From Puffinus mauretanicus (taxonomy: Eukaryota; Chordata; Aves; Procellariiformes; Procellariidae): a DNA stretch of 64,000 nucleotides. Shown one piece after another: positions 1 through 13,389 of the stretch. The notes under the pieces are model-generated. The model saw nothing but the letters and a program-made list of their open reading frames with translations, had not been told where the DNA came from and did not search any database. The translations under genes were made by a program, and so were the position numbers. Within the stretch, counting starts at the first letter, position 1; each line of letters begins with the position of its first letter. The stretch spans positions 1,922,001 through 1,986,000 of the forward strand of contig JAJKFH010004158.1 of assembly GCA_023333565.1 (NCBI GenBank). The letters run 5' to 3'.

Positions 1-379
1 TGCCCATTCCCACTTCTACCACTGGCAACCTGCAACAAAGCCTGTAAAGTTGGAGAAAACAGAGTTAATAGCAAATTTCCCTTTGATCTGTACTGTTGAG
101 GCCTTTTCTTCATTTACACAGTTTCCACGTTACAGCTGCACCAGCACAGAAGGTAGGAGCAGAGACCTTGCTCGTGTACAGGGCTCCTACCTGCGTGAAG
201 CACTGTTTGACTTCATTTGCTCTTTCATTATTTCAAGCTTATACAGGATAAAGTTTATCTCCTACCCTCCTCCCCCAGAAGGCTTTTTTGTTCATCAGGC
301 ATTTATTTAAAAAACGCTCTGCTAATTTCCATGTACATTGCTGCTTGGTGCAGAGAAAATAGATTCTTTTTATAGATTT
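1..379. other. Non-coding sequence, nothing recognised
   Basis: Unique AT-rich sequence. A stop-free stretch at 50-310 has no recognisable domain and no gene-like context, so I treat it as chance. Confidence 0.5.
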
Positions 380-850
380 ATTTAATTCACAGATGCTATT
401 TTAATTGGTCTCCCATGCAATTGTCTCTCACTGGGAATCTGGATGGCTCTGGGGAATTGGCAGCAACTTCCAGAGCTTTTCCAGGTCAGCGATTCAGATG
501 TAACCAGAGTCACTGGTGACTGAGAATTAATGTGGAGAAAACTATTTGACAGCCTGTGTGAAATAAAGTAATAATTTCAGTCCAGTTGCAGTTTGACAGA
601 TTACCAGCAAAACCAATTGGTGCTTTTATAGGCCTTTTTGGAAAAGGAGCCAGAAAATTAGCTTCTGCAAATTAACTTTCACATTAGGGCCGAAGGCAGC
701 CATCAGACTTGCAAGCATGAAGCTTTTATTATCAGTATACCTTTTTCATGGTTAATTATGGAGATTTCACGTTTTTTCCAACTTCTGGGGACTGTTTGCC
801 GTGCTCTGCTTTAGACTAAGGCGGCTAATCTCTTTAAGCTTCATCTATTA
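380..850. promoter_or_regulatory. Candidate conserved non-coding element
   Basis: The block is complex, non-repetitive and AT-leaning. It has several homeodomain-type cores (TTAATT, TTAATTAT) and no homopolymers, and its central part (about 570-690) is especially free of low-complexity sequence. That texture is typical of vertebrate developmental enhancers in gene deserts. This is inference from composition and motifs only: conservation has not been measured, and ordinary unique intergenic DNA can look the same. Confidence 0.3.
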
Positions 851-853
851 TCC

Positions 854-892
854 AGGGGAGGGAGGAAGGGAGAGAGAAGAGAGGGAGGGAGA
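854..892 (+). repeat. 39-nt purine-only tract with G-quadruplex potential
   Basis: Every base from 854 to 892 is A or G. The tract contains at least four runs of three or more G (GGGG, GGG, GGG, GGG and a further GGG), so the + strand could fold into a G-quadruplex or take part in triplex DNA. It directly follows the candidate element at 380-850. Confidence 0.75.
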
Positions 893-3800
893 TGCTTGTC
901 CTGCATTATTCTCTACAGAGCCTAACTTAGAGAATTTGAGGCATCTCTCTGCACTGACTGGAGGGACTGCCTTGGGCACGTAACCTTTAGAAGGTTAAAA
1001 ATTTGCTTTTGTAACCTTCTCCCTCGTGCCCCTGCAAACACACTGCAGTATTAGGCTAGATTGTCAAAAAATGTGTCAGACCACTGAATGCGGATAAAAA
1101 ACACTTTGGCACAGCAGTTAGGGCTTTATCCCTCATCAAATTTTCCATCCAGTAAGTCCTAACTGGACATTTTGCTTACAATTTCTGGCAAAAATAAACA
1201 GTTTTCCACCTCACGCTCCTATTTGATTAGCACATGCTTGTTTTCTAAATTCTCGTTCATCATACTGACAAGACTTCCTCAAGGACTGGCTTTTAAAACA
1301 GCAACACCATTGAAAGACATAGCTCAGGTCTTGTTTCTCTTTTTCCCACAATCCCACAAAAGGGAGAAGTTACAAAGCAAACTTGTGTCTGTAATGAAAT
1401 ACTGTGCTCATAGACCACAAGATCTCGCAGTCTTCAAGGAACGGATGCACTGATTCAGCTAAAATTAATGTATAAAACTAGGACAAACAGAAGATGCATA
1501 TCTTCTTCAAATTCCTATATAACCTTTTCCATTCTCTCATTAATTCCTACTAAGAAAAAATAACCAACAAGGAGCTTAGTTTCTTCATAGTTACTTTGCC
1601 TGGCTCTCAGTGGTGTACCAACACAGGGATATTTGGGTTGTTTTTCTTCTGAGGTTTGCAATGAATTGCCACTGGTAACAAACTAATGAGGTTGTCAAAA
1701 GCTACAACAAAGCAGTTCTGCAATTTATATGATCAGGATAGGGTCTATCCAAAATATATAACAAGGTACACAAAATTCAGCTTTCCTCAGTGTTCCACAA
1801 AGAAGAAAAGGTATGAACATCTTTGTTTAGTGTCATGTAAGGAAAAAAGCAGAATAAGAAATGAAAAATTTCCTAGGAGAAAGAAACCTAATGACCCATT
1901 TTGTCCATGGCAATGGAAGTGGGAAGCAATACACAGCTAAAGCGCAGTTAGCGAGTACTTTTCCGGTTTTAAGAAAAAAAATTTTCCCCTTCCTTGTCAT
2001 AACTTACTCAGTAGTGCTTTGTGCCAGGAAAGAAAAGTATTCTATGCCTAAAAGATTTTTTCTCTGCTTCACATACTTTGGAGATCTGGAGTTAAGAAGT
2101 TCAAATTCAATTTACAGTTTATGGCACCCATGAGAAGTTTAGAAATTCAGACCCACTGAAAAGAGAAAAAAACCCCAAACTTCTGTTACTTCACACTTAA
2201 GGGCAGGGGATGCAGGGCTACCTTCTGTGCAACAGTGACAGTTGATTTTCTGCCTCTTTTTCCTCCTGCTATTCAATGGTCAATTTGCAGTTAGCTTTAT
2301 TAACTTCTGAAAGTGTCAATGGTTGGAAACAGCTATTTGAAATCCATGGCAGTCCCCAATCTTATAGAAGAATTTAAATAGGTAAACTGCTGCGCAGTAA
2401 TCCAGAAATTAGTAGGTGTAATACATCATCTTCTATTATAGCTCTCAGTTCTAGAGGGTCTTGGTTCAGTGCCAAAAGGCAGTCAGGCTGTGCAGGAGAC
2501 TGCACACCACAGAGCCTTCTGATGGCACAGCTCCGAAAACACGGGCGACTGTCCCTGTGAGGCCTAGGCTTTGAGGTTCTGCCTGAGCACAGAAAAAAGA
2601 AGCAGAAAACGAGCAATTGCTCTATCAAGGGGTTGTTCTAATTACCAAGAATGAAGTAGGATAGGTAGGTGATTCCCAGTCACAGGAACTGGTACTATAT
2701 TGATAACCAGGTTGCAATCAGATCCTGAACTGGTGAAAATTATCATGGATCAGTTAATGGTGCAGTTATTTAAGCAAACAGTTCTTTTGTTAACATAGTG
2801 AACAATATGTATGCCTTGCCACTCTGCCATGGGAGCACATCCGATAGCAAAATAATTCTGTGCCAAGGTATACATACACACACTTCTCAATGTCCACATT
2901 TATCCTGAAGTGCGGAAGAACCTCTGGTCAAATATGTGTCAGTTCTAGCTTACTGAAGCTGTCTACTTGCTCCTGGGGAGACTAGATGCAAAGAATACAG
3001 GTGAGAGAGGGTACAGAGTTATGCACAGCGTACCTAGGGATCCTTAGAGCAGCATATGGCAAAATACTCTAAGAGGAAAGGGATCAGGTGAATAGAAAGT
3101 CAGTTTTGAAAACAGGTTGGAAGCAGCCCAAGGAAGAGAAGGCAGGACTGCGGCAACACTTGGCCTAGACACCTCAGCAGTGTGATTTGCAAGCGGAGAC
3201 AGCTTTTCTTGGGACTGAGGTACTCATTCCTGCCCCTCTCCAAGCTCCTTGCTGCTGCTGAGCTCAGCTGCTACAGCTCATAGGTCTCTTACAAGGTAAA
3301 GAGCACTGCTTTACTCTCTCTCAGTATACCAGATGACAATGCAAAGCAGTTCAGCAGTTGCCACACAAGTAGCTGAGTCATGCCAGCAAGGCAGACAGCT
3401 ACGGGGTAGAATTCCTAACAGTCACCAAAATGTTAGCAGTCCTTGCTTGCAAATAGGATACGCTAGGTACACTGCAATTGGTGGGGGGCCAGAAGCACAC
3501 ACTCTTGAATGATATGGATCTATAAGCTGAAAACATAGGGGAATGAGCAGTTCTCACTCCACAACTGAGCTCTTCCTTGAAGCCAAGATAGGAGAATTCA
3601 ACTGAGGCCCCAAAAAGCTTGGGGGTTTTGCCAGCACCAGACCACAGCCAGAACTAGCTCTGAGGAAAAGCAGCCAAGACAGTTGCTAGTGCTACTTTAC
3701 TGGGTTACCCTGAGAAGCAGCTCAGGTCATCCAACATGCAGCTGGGAAGAGGCATTGGACCTGGGGATCTGTTGCTACCTCTTACACAGCAATGGTCTTC

Positions 3801-5780
3801 ATAGCTATTAATTTTCACTTATGTAAAAACAGCAGCGTCATAGTTAACCAGCACAGAGAGACAGGTAGTGGAAAGGATAACTAGTCTCTAGCTCTGCAAG
3901 TTTTCAGTGTGCTGTAGCCAAACAAAACTTTATAGAATGAATGCTGCTCTTAAGGAGAGACGGAGCTAGCAAGGAAGCAACAGGTTCGTGTTCCCACCCA
4001 TTGAAACAAAAAGCCCATAGTAATGACAGGAATCGGGGTTATTGGATAATTTAAGTAATTATGCAATTGCTTGACTCCTTCTCTGTGATCTCTGTAAAGT
4101 ATCCACTTTCTGGCTGGAAGAAACATTGGACTGAATTTTGTAGGGAGTGGAGAGCACAGGAAAGACAGAATAAAAGATAAAGAAATTATGAGTTTATTTA
4201 ACAGCCCATAAGGCTAAAGGAAGGCCATACTTATGTGTTGCTTTTCACAGCGTTCGTGCGCACAAGGTCGAATTCCGATCAATCTCTCATGGAAACAAAG
4301 TGTGTGCTAATGGGTGCATCAGCCTATGTGTGTACATATAAAGCTTCGAACACTCAAGTCTGCCTCACATAGATGTGCTCATGTACCTCTTTCAGAGCAC
4401 CAAGATATACAATGTACATGTCACCATGACCTGTCTGTTGCAAGAGAACTGCTTTACTATGTGTGACTTTAGGGACTTAACCAAACACTCTTGTCGAGCA
4501 GAGGCATCAAAACAGTGGAGAGCAATGTATACTCAGTCAGAAGCAATTTCATGACTATCAGGCTATTCAGGTACATTGATTTATTTTTTTTAATGCCGTA
4601 AAATATTAACCTATGTTTTAAAGAACCTGTTCGTGCTGTATCCTACTGCCACCAATTCTATGCTCTTTCCAAGAACAAGGAAACAGGGTGTTGCTGAAAT
4701 TTCTTGGCCTTCACTGCAGAGAGTATCGTGTTCACAGAAGAAACTTAGGTGAAACTCAGGTGGCCACTAGAAAAGTTCAATGCCCGACAGCATTATGTCC
4801 CAGAAGCAGCGACTTCCTAACCCACAATTTGAAACAGTGACTGCTTCCAGGAACAGAGCTAGTTCTTACATACTGATTTTAAACACTACTGCTAATCATG
4901 TCTTATCTTGAAGCTAACAGAGGCCATTTTGGTGAAATAGTTTTCTGTGTCTCTATTGGTTTCTTGTATTGTTTTGCAAGGTTTTGACTTATTACAAAAA
5001 TAAGGAATGCTATATAAAGAAGCTTTTGAGACTATAGATAATTCAAATGCTCACTTTTATGCCTACATGCATGACAAGATCCAACCTTTTTCTTGGCAAG
5101 AGGGTAAAAGTTGACTTAAACTTGAGACCAAGGGGCCAAAGCCAACTTCTAGCTGGCTACTGTAATTGCTGTGCTGGGAATCAGTGTGTATTTAACATGC
5201 AATAAAAAAAAACCCTGGCCAAAACTTCTGTTTCCTATAATGACTGTTACAGCAGTGAGGTAAAGCAACTCAGTTTTAGCCGTTGTCTTTAAAGCTTGTT
5301 AGGAGTGGCAGGGGGAAAAGGATTCAGCTTTACTGTATTGGATTATGCCAGTGGTCAAGCACAACTTTATCTAAGGACCTTCTGTAATAATAGGAGAGAG
5401 GTGAGCACTTTCAGAGGGGATTTTATCCTACATTAGGGTGGAGCGCATCATTCTCTGGGAGTGTTTACCTCTCTGCGTAAATCAGTTTAAACTAGCTCCC
5501 GACTTCAGGGTTGCTAAAACTAGGTAAAAGGAATATCACACTACGTTTTCATACTCCCCATATAAGCCATACTTTGCTGGAAAATTAACAGCCACAACCA
5601 CCTGAAGCGGTGAGACAACCTCAGATCATGGTCACAACTGCTGGACATCTCAGTCATACTATACGTTAAGGGAAATTTCTCATGGGTCAGCAAATTAACA
5701 GGATTTTAAATAAACACCCATAGAGTTATAGAATCTAGTGGGTATAAATTTAAAAACTTGTAAAACATGCTTGTAAAATG
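893..5780. other. Non-coding AT-rich stretch
   Basis: Unique sequence with few CpGs and no recognisable exon, RNA gene or transposon. Stop-free stretches at 1172-1453, 1686-1940, 1861-2133 and 2374-2628 are short, overlapping or low complexity, and I read them as chance. Two A-run-to-C-run junctions (2166-2176 and 5204-5215) are the only local peculiarity. Confidence 0.55.
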
Positions 5781-5804
5781 CCCCCCCCCTTTTTTTTTTT
5801 TTTT
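5781..5804 (+). repeat. C9-T15 compound homopolymer
   Basis: Nine C followed directly by fifteen T, all pyrimidine. Such runs vary in length between individuals and are prone to sequencing error. Confidence 0.9.
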
Positions 5805-6937
5805 ATATGGTTCATCCAATCCTCTATAAGGCACTTAAAATTTCTAATTTAAAGTGTATGCAAGCTCCACTTGATTATCCTTGCTGCTCTTCATCCAAAT
5901 GAAATATTACTCAAAGTGTGAACATTTTCAGTGTTGCTAAAACAATCTGGGGTAGCAACACTACCCAGCACAGAGTTTATGGTTAATTCCTTAGGAAAAA
6001 TATTCATCTAACACAACAAAAGGCATGGCACAGCTGAAGCATGCACACATTCCGGGGACAGATGTTCCCTGTACTACCGAGTATCCTGTGAGGCTGTTGT
6101 TAGCTAAGGATAACAGGCATCATTTTTGCTATTTCAGGGGAAAGCAATGAATACTTTACATGTAGATGCTTTGGAAATATGCCTGAGTGACATGCAAGAA
6201 GATCAACTGAAGTCCCAGCAGAGAGGAAAAATTAAATGCGAACAGATGGACTAATTCAGCATTTTCAAGTAGTGAAATCCAAACGTGAAAGAAACCTGGC
6301 CGGCTACAGATGACAAGGCCTGTCTCAGTTCAATCTTCAAGCTATAATAGCAGGGTCTTTTTTTTTTTTCTCCATCTCCAAATTAATCTTCTTCAGGAGG
6401 CTGGCATTTCACTGGGTTTGAAGCAGTCAAATAACCTTGCCTCTCCTGGGGCTTCAGTTTCAAATCAAAATTCAGTGTACCACTCACTAGACTTGTTGCT
6501 CTCAGTCTATTCAAGAAAAACCAAGCTAATCTGCACAGTTTGTTATTTAGGTGTGCCAATATCATCTATTTGGAAAAGGTCAGGGTAGAAGAAAAAGTTT
6601 TCATAGGTCAGCCTTGAAGTGCCCTACCAGAGGTACATATAGATACTTAACTCTTTTCAACATTGCCAGCTTCCAGCATAAGTTGATGACCCACTACTTT
6701 TCTGAGCACTGCATTTGGATAAACTATTAAAAACGCTTAATTGAAAACAAAGAAAATGAGCAAGAATATCCACCAAGCTCACTCTCACTTGCCAAAGTCC
6801 CCCACCATAAAAACCTCATTTATTTGTAATTTACCAGTAGCATGGTAAATCATGTAAGACGGGTCATGGCACTGGGCAACAGTAAGAAAGTAGACAAAAA
6901 TATGTGATTTCTTTGATGTTTTTTTGAATGGGAATAA
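5805..6937. other. Non-coding stretch
   Basis: Unique sequence with one T12 run (6358-6369). That run falls inside opposing stop-free stretches on both strands (6310-6588 plus, 6383-6565 minus), neither of which looks like protein. Confidence 0.55.
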
Positions 6938-6986
6938 TGTGGTTTGGTTTTGGGTTTTTTTGGGGTTTGTTTGTTTGTTTGTTTTT
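6938..6986 (+). repeat. 49-nt G/T-only tract with (TTTG)n core
   Basis: Only G and T occur from 6938 to 6986. It begins as irregular GGTTT units and ends as about five TTTG repeats. It is a strand-asymmetric low-complexity tract, and its complement resembles the A/C-only tracts at 15137 and 61653. Confidence 0.85.
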
Positions 6987-9215
6987 AAAAGCTAAGAAAA
7001 AAAGAGTTCTGGGGAATCTGAAGCACCTTGCTATTTCTACATGAGATGAGTAAGAATGTCAAAAAAGTAATGAAAGAAAAACCTTTTTAGTGTTTTGACT
7101 TGTAATATTTTGAAACTTCTCATTTAAAATCCTAGTAGCTTTTTTTGAGAGAACAAATGGCTTTAGTCATCCTCAAATAGATAGCAATCCTCCTGTTAAT
7201 TTTGAGGTTCTCTTAAAAATGCAAAGCACTGTGCATTTTGAGACTGAACGATTTTTTATTCCTTCCAGCTTTCAACACTATGAGTAAACTAAAACCTACA
7301 GTTATTTTCACAAGAAGTTTTTTGAGGAAAGTCAGGAGGGCAATGCAGGAAAGGAAGAACATGCAGTAGAGATAGTAACATTTTAAGTTTGTGACAGAAC
7401 TCATAATTAAACTTAGATTATCCAGATTCCATCAAGCATCTTGAGGCATACTATCTTTTTCAGCAGGATAAATTAATTCTTAATGTCACATCATTATATT
7501 GCATCTGAGGTTTATTTTGCATAATCTATTCATATGGGTCCCGTTGCCATTACAGAGTATTAACACAAGCCTAAAAAGGAAAAGGATCCATATTTGTCTA
7601 CCCATAATGTAGTTGTTCATTATTTATATCTCTTTCCAATGATACAAGTGGTTCTGTACTTTTTCCTTTGGTTTGAATTGTTTATATAACTAAAACTGAG
7701 TCTCCACACAGATTCTTTCCCTCATAACTACTGGAATGCTAACTCCCCGCTGCTGGAATAATACAGAGATCAGCAAACTCTCAGTGGGCAGGCTGAGGGC
7801 AGCTCACAGAGTGTCTAGAAAAACCCTTTTCTATATACTGTGGTCTGCAATGGCCAGTATCAAAGGCAATTAGGGATCCCATTTACTTTCCTCTCTCTAG
7901 CTCTATGTTTATCTAATGGCTAGTGGAAGAAATTTGCAATTGACCTGGAACAGAAATCTATGATAAATTACCTACACGGGAGACTAATCTGTGTTCTAGG
8001 TTCCCTCATTCAATGATACGTATATACAAGTTCACCACCTTTAAGAAAAAGTGAACCGGTTTTGAAGTTAAAGGGAACTGAGTACATGGTGAGCTGCTCT
8101 GCTGAGCTTATTGTTATCCTACGTAGTATGTAGGCCAGATAAATTTCACCAAAATGTCATATTCTTTCACAGTGGTTTTGCCTGATACATTAAGGAGTGA
8201 AGCTGAACTCCTTTCAAGAAAATAAGTATATTGTTATATCAAAGGATAAAAAAAATAATCTGGGAAGTATTGGCAACGCTACAGGCATATAACTAAACTG
8301 TTGAGTATAAAATAAATACATGAAATAAAAAAGGGTGAGGCAGAAGAGCAATAAAATAGAAGATGCTGTAGTAACTAAGATTTACCCATATTAAGAAATG
8401 CAAAATATATAGCAGAACCAGAACCATACCGTAACAGTAATGTAATTACCTTTATTGTGAAGTGCATCCCAATCTAGTAATTGCATTGTAATTCTTGCCA
8501 ATGAAGTTTAGATCGAATCATTGATGATGAGACCCATTAGCTAAAGACTAAACTGAAGTATTATAAATGGAGAAAATGCCTTAGCAATATCGCATAAAGG
8601 GTGTCTTTGACCAAAGAGCTCTGTAGGATCACACTGCAGCTCTACCCAGCTGAAGTCATCAATTTCAGAGTAGTAGAATTAGTCCTATAGAGCTGCATAT
8701 TAGTCACAAATAAAACCACAATCCACTATCATTCACAAGTTTCCAGCACCTTGAAAATCTGGAAATATAGGAAAAAGTAAAAAAATACATTTACATCCAA
8801 CCATTATTTAAGATATTTACATTTAGACCGGTTTTCAGGCAAGTGATACAAAGGAAATCAAAACAAGCATATGCTGTTTAGATAAGCAGTCTTTAAAGTC
8901 CTCTCACTCTGATCTTCCCACGTAAACTGTCCTAAGTTACTGAAGTCTATGATATAGCACTTTGCCAACAGGGGCAAGCTCCTTCCTCAGATATCCTTTA
9001 CAGCACAGAGGGTTTCACTAGAGCAGGGAGGGAATTTTTCTCTGGAGAAGCTTCAAATTGGCTCTAGGGTCCCTTCAGTCAGGTTATTACAACATAGCAA
9101 TAATACAGACTTTTGGAGTTCCAGTTCTGTGAAAGTCAGGGAGGGGACAAGCCCTGCAGAAGTATTCCCTGGCTTTGCTTCTTTCCCTGCCAAAATACTG
9201 TTTCCTCAGCCCTTG
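6987..9215. other. Non-coding AT-rich stretch
   Basis: Unique AT-rich DNA with no exon or repeat family recognised. The portion around 8220-8480 is especially A/T-rich. The minus-strand open stretch at 7213-7404 has no supporting features. Confidence 0.5.
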
Positions 9216-9252
9216 ATCAATGCACCACAATTGGGTCATTCTCCCCTACATC
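9216..9252 (+). repeat. Short dispersed repeat, copy A
   Basis: ATCAATGCACCAC (9216-9228), a 9-nt spacer, then ATTCTCCCCTACATC (9238-9252). The same two blocks in the same order and orientation occur at 20901-20939 with an 11-nt spacer. Two exact blocks of 13 and 15 bases at matching spacing are far beyond chance in 64 kb, so the copies should share ancestry. The family is unknown to me, and similarity fades outside the blocks. Confidence 0.65.
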
Positions 9253-10335
9253 TTCCCTGTTCTGCTGCTCATGGTTTCTTATAAGAAACATGGCTGAACA
9301 GAATAAAAGAACAGAGGAAAATGAACTGATTCCCTTCCAGTATTAAATTAATCTCTAAAGAAAGGAGACACCAAGTGAGATGGATTGGCTAAAATAAATT
9401 TTGACTTAGCTGTCAAAAACAGGAGCATGTGTGCTTTCAGTAACCTTTTGTTCTATTGATTCAGGTCTGCTTATCTTAGATGCCTCTCTTTTACTACGCA
9501 CATAAAAAAACCTGCTTCTGCTGACAAGAGTTGTTTATCTTTAATAAAATATTAGTAATTAAAAAGTGGAAAATGGGAAAGAGTATGCTCTTCCTTTGTT
9601 AAAGCCCTGCAGTAATTATATTTGCTCATGTTAATTTTGATTATGTAGCAATGAGCTTAGTTGCAAGATAAATTTGCTTTGCGAGCAAACTAGTAAATAC
9701 AGTATCGAGGTCTATAGCAAGGGGAGGACCATATGTGTCTGCAGGTAGAGTGGCCTCAGATATTCTGTTCAGACAGATGGCCTTAGTTTTCACTAAACTT
9801 CACTTCCGTAAAAAAAACCCCACATCATTTAAGACACTCAGTAGATTTAACTGAAAGCTGGTGCATTTCTGTTGTGGTTATCCACATGTTGCTTTAGAAA
9901 CAGGAGCAAGGGCAAAAAAGAAGTAGGAAGGTGATGTCTATACAGATATTACTCTTCCATGAATTGAAAAGGAAGTAGTTGCCTGTTTTCTGATACTATT
10001 CATTATTTTACAGTCTTCTGTCCCATACATTATGAATTAAAGACCTCCTGAAGACTAAGAAAAGAGACAGAAGATACAGTCTGCACGTGCACAGAGATAA
10101 CTTACACCAGAGCGGTCATTAACTTATGCTTAGGCAAGCTTTTAGCGCAAATGATGGTGTAAATGTTCATTGCCAGGCAGAACAACTCAGAAAAGACAGA
10201 CAATTAGGCTAAACTCAAAGGCCATCTACTTTGATATAAAAGATATTTAGCTGGGACAAAGGAGAGCCATGTTGTAACTCTGGATCAGGCTGTGAAGTAT
10301 CCTAAATGTTTGTCACCTCCATGCTACAGTGATTA
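9253..10335. other. Non-coding AT-rich stretch
   Basis: Unique sequence. An A8C4 junction at 9810-9821 is the only low-complexity feature. No gene or known repeat is recognised. Confidence 0.5.
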
Positions 10336-10362
10336 CACAGTTAATCACAGTTAATTATTAAT
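10336..10362 (+). promoter_or_regulatory. Tandem CACAGTTAAT repeat ending in an HNF1-like site
   Basis: CACAGTTAAT occurs twice back to back (10336-10345 and 10346-10355). The second copy runs into GTTAATTATTAAT (10350-10362), which matches 12 of 13 positions of the HNF1 consensus GTTAATNATTAAC. The match is visible; binding is inference, and AT-rich DNA yields such matches by chance. Confidence 0.3.
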
Positions 10363-12107
10363 TTTGAACAGTTTTGCAGTACTGATGTGATAAGCTTACC
10401 TGACAAAATGTTGGGGTTTGATGAGCAGGTGGGTAGAGTTTTGTAATGAGGAATTATTTGATTTGTCCAAAAAAGCAATTAATACTTTAGTTTACTGTGC
10501 ATTGGGAGGGGAGAAGTAGTCTGGTTTACCTGACACAAATGAAAAACCCTTACAGTGATAATCAAAGCTAAAATTTGAAAAATTAGATTTAAATAAATAT
10601 TAGTTCTAAATGGAGCATTTCATTACAATTCTAAACTTCTCATTTTGTTAAAGAAAACCTTCAAAAAAGCTAGTTCAGCTAAAAGAAACTCAAGCATTAG
10701 TTTGAGAACAAAAAATAAAGCATAAACTATTTAGACTTTTTCCTTTTTTTTTTTTCCCATGCTTTCTTCCCTAAAATGAAGAGGCTAGTGGAATAACAAT
10801 TACATTTGCCAAAAGCACTACTGTCACCAGTAGTTCTGATCAAAAAATCCTTGATCATTAATTTGCTTTGTCCTAGTCACTGATACGTTTCACTGGGCTG
10901 TACAGAAACTCCTGCTGCCTGGAACATGCCAGCTACATTCACTCAGGTATTTATGCTTTCATTAGGAACATATTATACTAGCATCACTACAGATACATTT
11001 TCAACTGTACTACTAGCAAAGTACTTAAAGATAAATCAGTAGAACTATAAAACCCAAGGGAGTTAAAATTGGAAAGCTCACAAATAGTAGATTACATTCA
11101 GTAAAATCACAATCAAACATCACTATGCTCCTGATTTCAAAGAATCCTCTTCCAGCTGTGCTCATTACTCACTATTCATCACTGGTTCCCTTCTTTGAAG
11201 ATTTTTCAGGACTGAAATTCTTACACTGGTATTTATAAAATCAATAAGGAATACTAAGGAGAACAGTTCCCTAATACTGAATCCTGAGCACTGTAAGGCC
11301 AAAATCCATCTAGATGAAGCATTTCTTCCTACAAATTATCCTGTTAATACATTATTGCAGATAACAACACAAGGTTTTCAAAGCTCCAGCGCTTCTTATC
11401 ATTGAATGTCACTTCCTGATATTTTAGATCATGATCATTAATTTTCTATATTGCTTCCAAAGTACACTTCACCACACCTACCCTTGAGTGAAACATAAGA
11501 ACTACTGCATGAGTGCTTTGGCTCAGATTCATGAGGGACACCCAGGAAAACTCACAATTCAAGCTAGGTGTCCAATAACCCCATACAAAGCGCAGGGAGA
11601 CTTTAGCACCTAAAAATGGATGAGTAAGTCAGCACGCTGGAGGAGGAAGAGGCTGCAGGTGGCTGCCTAAGCCATCTAATAACCAAAAAAGAAAGGAATG
11701 TTTAAAATTCAATGACACTGTCCTCCCCGCACCCCAACACTGATACCCTAACAAGTAGCGTGCAGTAGATGCGTGCGTTGGACTGGGTTCCACAGACCCT
11801 TTTAGCACTTAACTGCTCCAGACAGCCATTTCCCTCTTTTAAGCGACATTTACCATGCTGCGCTCAGATTTTGAGAGAGTAATGCTGTGTTTGCTCCTAC
11901 TCCATTCATCTCCACTTCTGCAGGTGACACTGATCACCTGGTTATAAGCTGAAATAGGGCATTCCCTTGGGAATTGAGAAATGCAAGTTTGAGTGTCTTT
12001 CAGCTGAAGAGGCTATTGAACCAGGCCTCCTACCTCATGATCACCAAGTAGACTGATCTGATACTACACACAAAGGTGGGTGACCTGTCCTTTACCTCCC
12101 CCTCGCC
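10363..12107. other. Non-coding AT-rich stretch
   Basis: Unique sequence with a T12 run at 10744-10755. No exon, RNA gene or repeat family is recognised. Confidence 0.5.

Positions 12108-12148
<41 letters not shown>
12108..12148. repeat. T14-A27 self-complementary homopolymer pair
   Basis: Fourteen T (12108-12121) are followed directly by 27 A (12122-12148), so 28 bases form a perfect inverted repeat with no spacer, extended by A's on one side. It could fold back or cause polymerase slippage. No target-site duplication or retrotransposon body is visible on either side. Confidence 0.85.
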
Positions 12149-12151
<3 letters not shown>

Positions 12152-13318
12152 AACACCCACAGCCTTTTCCCCCCTGTATGGAAATCAGTGCTATCAGCAC
12201 CCCACAATTCCAGCCAATTCCACCTTCATCTTACTGGGGCAGAGAGACAACTAACTTTGTGACTATCAAACTAGTTTGAATGCAAGATGTTTAACCTGGC
12301 CATGCTGCCCTGTGGATTTTTACAGGCCTAAAATTTAGGTAGAAACCAGAACAGGAAATCATATTTCTACCTGAACTGCACTATCATGACCAATCTACTT
12401 TTTTTTCATCACCTTAATCTTTTAAAACAAACGAAGAAAAAACAAATTGCAGACCTACAAAATCTTATTTCTGACTCTCAGCTGGATTTGAAATTACCTT
12501 ATAGAAAATTAGATTGATGGATACTAGCCATTAATCCTTCTCAGAACAGAAAGTACTTTTCTCATATTGTCATGAAAAATTAACCATATTCTTTGAAAGA
12601 AGGAAGGACTTGAATAACAATCTGCTGTCAGTCAGTCATGGGCATTAAGGAACAGCAGCAGCTACTCCTCCCTGTGCTCGAACTCAGTCCATTGGACATT
12701 TTTGCCCAGTGTGTGCATCGACAGATCTTCACTGGGTAATTTATTATTGGAAACTAAGGGCTGTATAGCAGCCCTTCACATCTATTTTTGGATTGTCTGA
12801 TCCAGGATAGCGTTAATTATCACAAAATAACCAGCTATACAAAAACCCCGTGACAAAAAAGTGGATGTGTGATAGAATGAGCAAGAGAGATATAATGATT
12901 AATATGAAGTAACTGGTCAGGGACCAGCTCTCAAACCATCTTCATATGCTGTCATAACATGTGGAAAAGACCAGAGGGACTAACTTAATGGCAAAGAAGA
13001 GCTCCTCAATGTTTCATCTTGTTCTGAAAATGAAGTTTGTTTTGAATGCTTTCAGATGGATGTTATAACCAGTCACAATCTAGAAGATGAAAGGCTGTGT
13101 GACAACAGAACCTTGACAAAAAATAGGGACCACCATCTAATCAGGATCGTCCAGTTGCATCTCAGATTTCTGTGAAGACACTTCAGAAATAATCCAGTAA
13201 CTCATTCACCAGGACTCCTCTGAGCCTAGGTGTTGCTTATATATCATGCAATATGAGCGAAGAACCTATGATTCACCAGAAAACAGGCCTGTAAGCAATC
13301 TTTGCCCTTTGAGCAAAT
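12149..13318. other. Non-coding stretch
   Basis: Unique AT-rich sequence in which I see nothing specific. Confidence 0.5.
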
Positions 13319-13337
13319 AAAAAAAAAAAAAAAAAAA
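13319..13337 (+). repeat. A19 homopolymer
   Basis: Nineteen consecutive A, about 50 bases upstream of the CR1 relic. CR1 elements end in a short octamer repeat and not in poly(A), so the run is probably not that element's tail. Confidence 0.9.
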
Positions 13338-13389
13338 GAAGGTAACATCTACAAGATAGAGTGAACAACCATCGCACAACATATAGTTT

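Noticed and set aside
4258..4282. tRNA B-box-like GGTCGAATTCC
   Set aside because: There is no matching A box or cloverleaf in the surrounding 80 bases.
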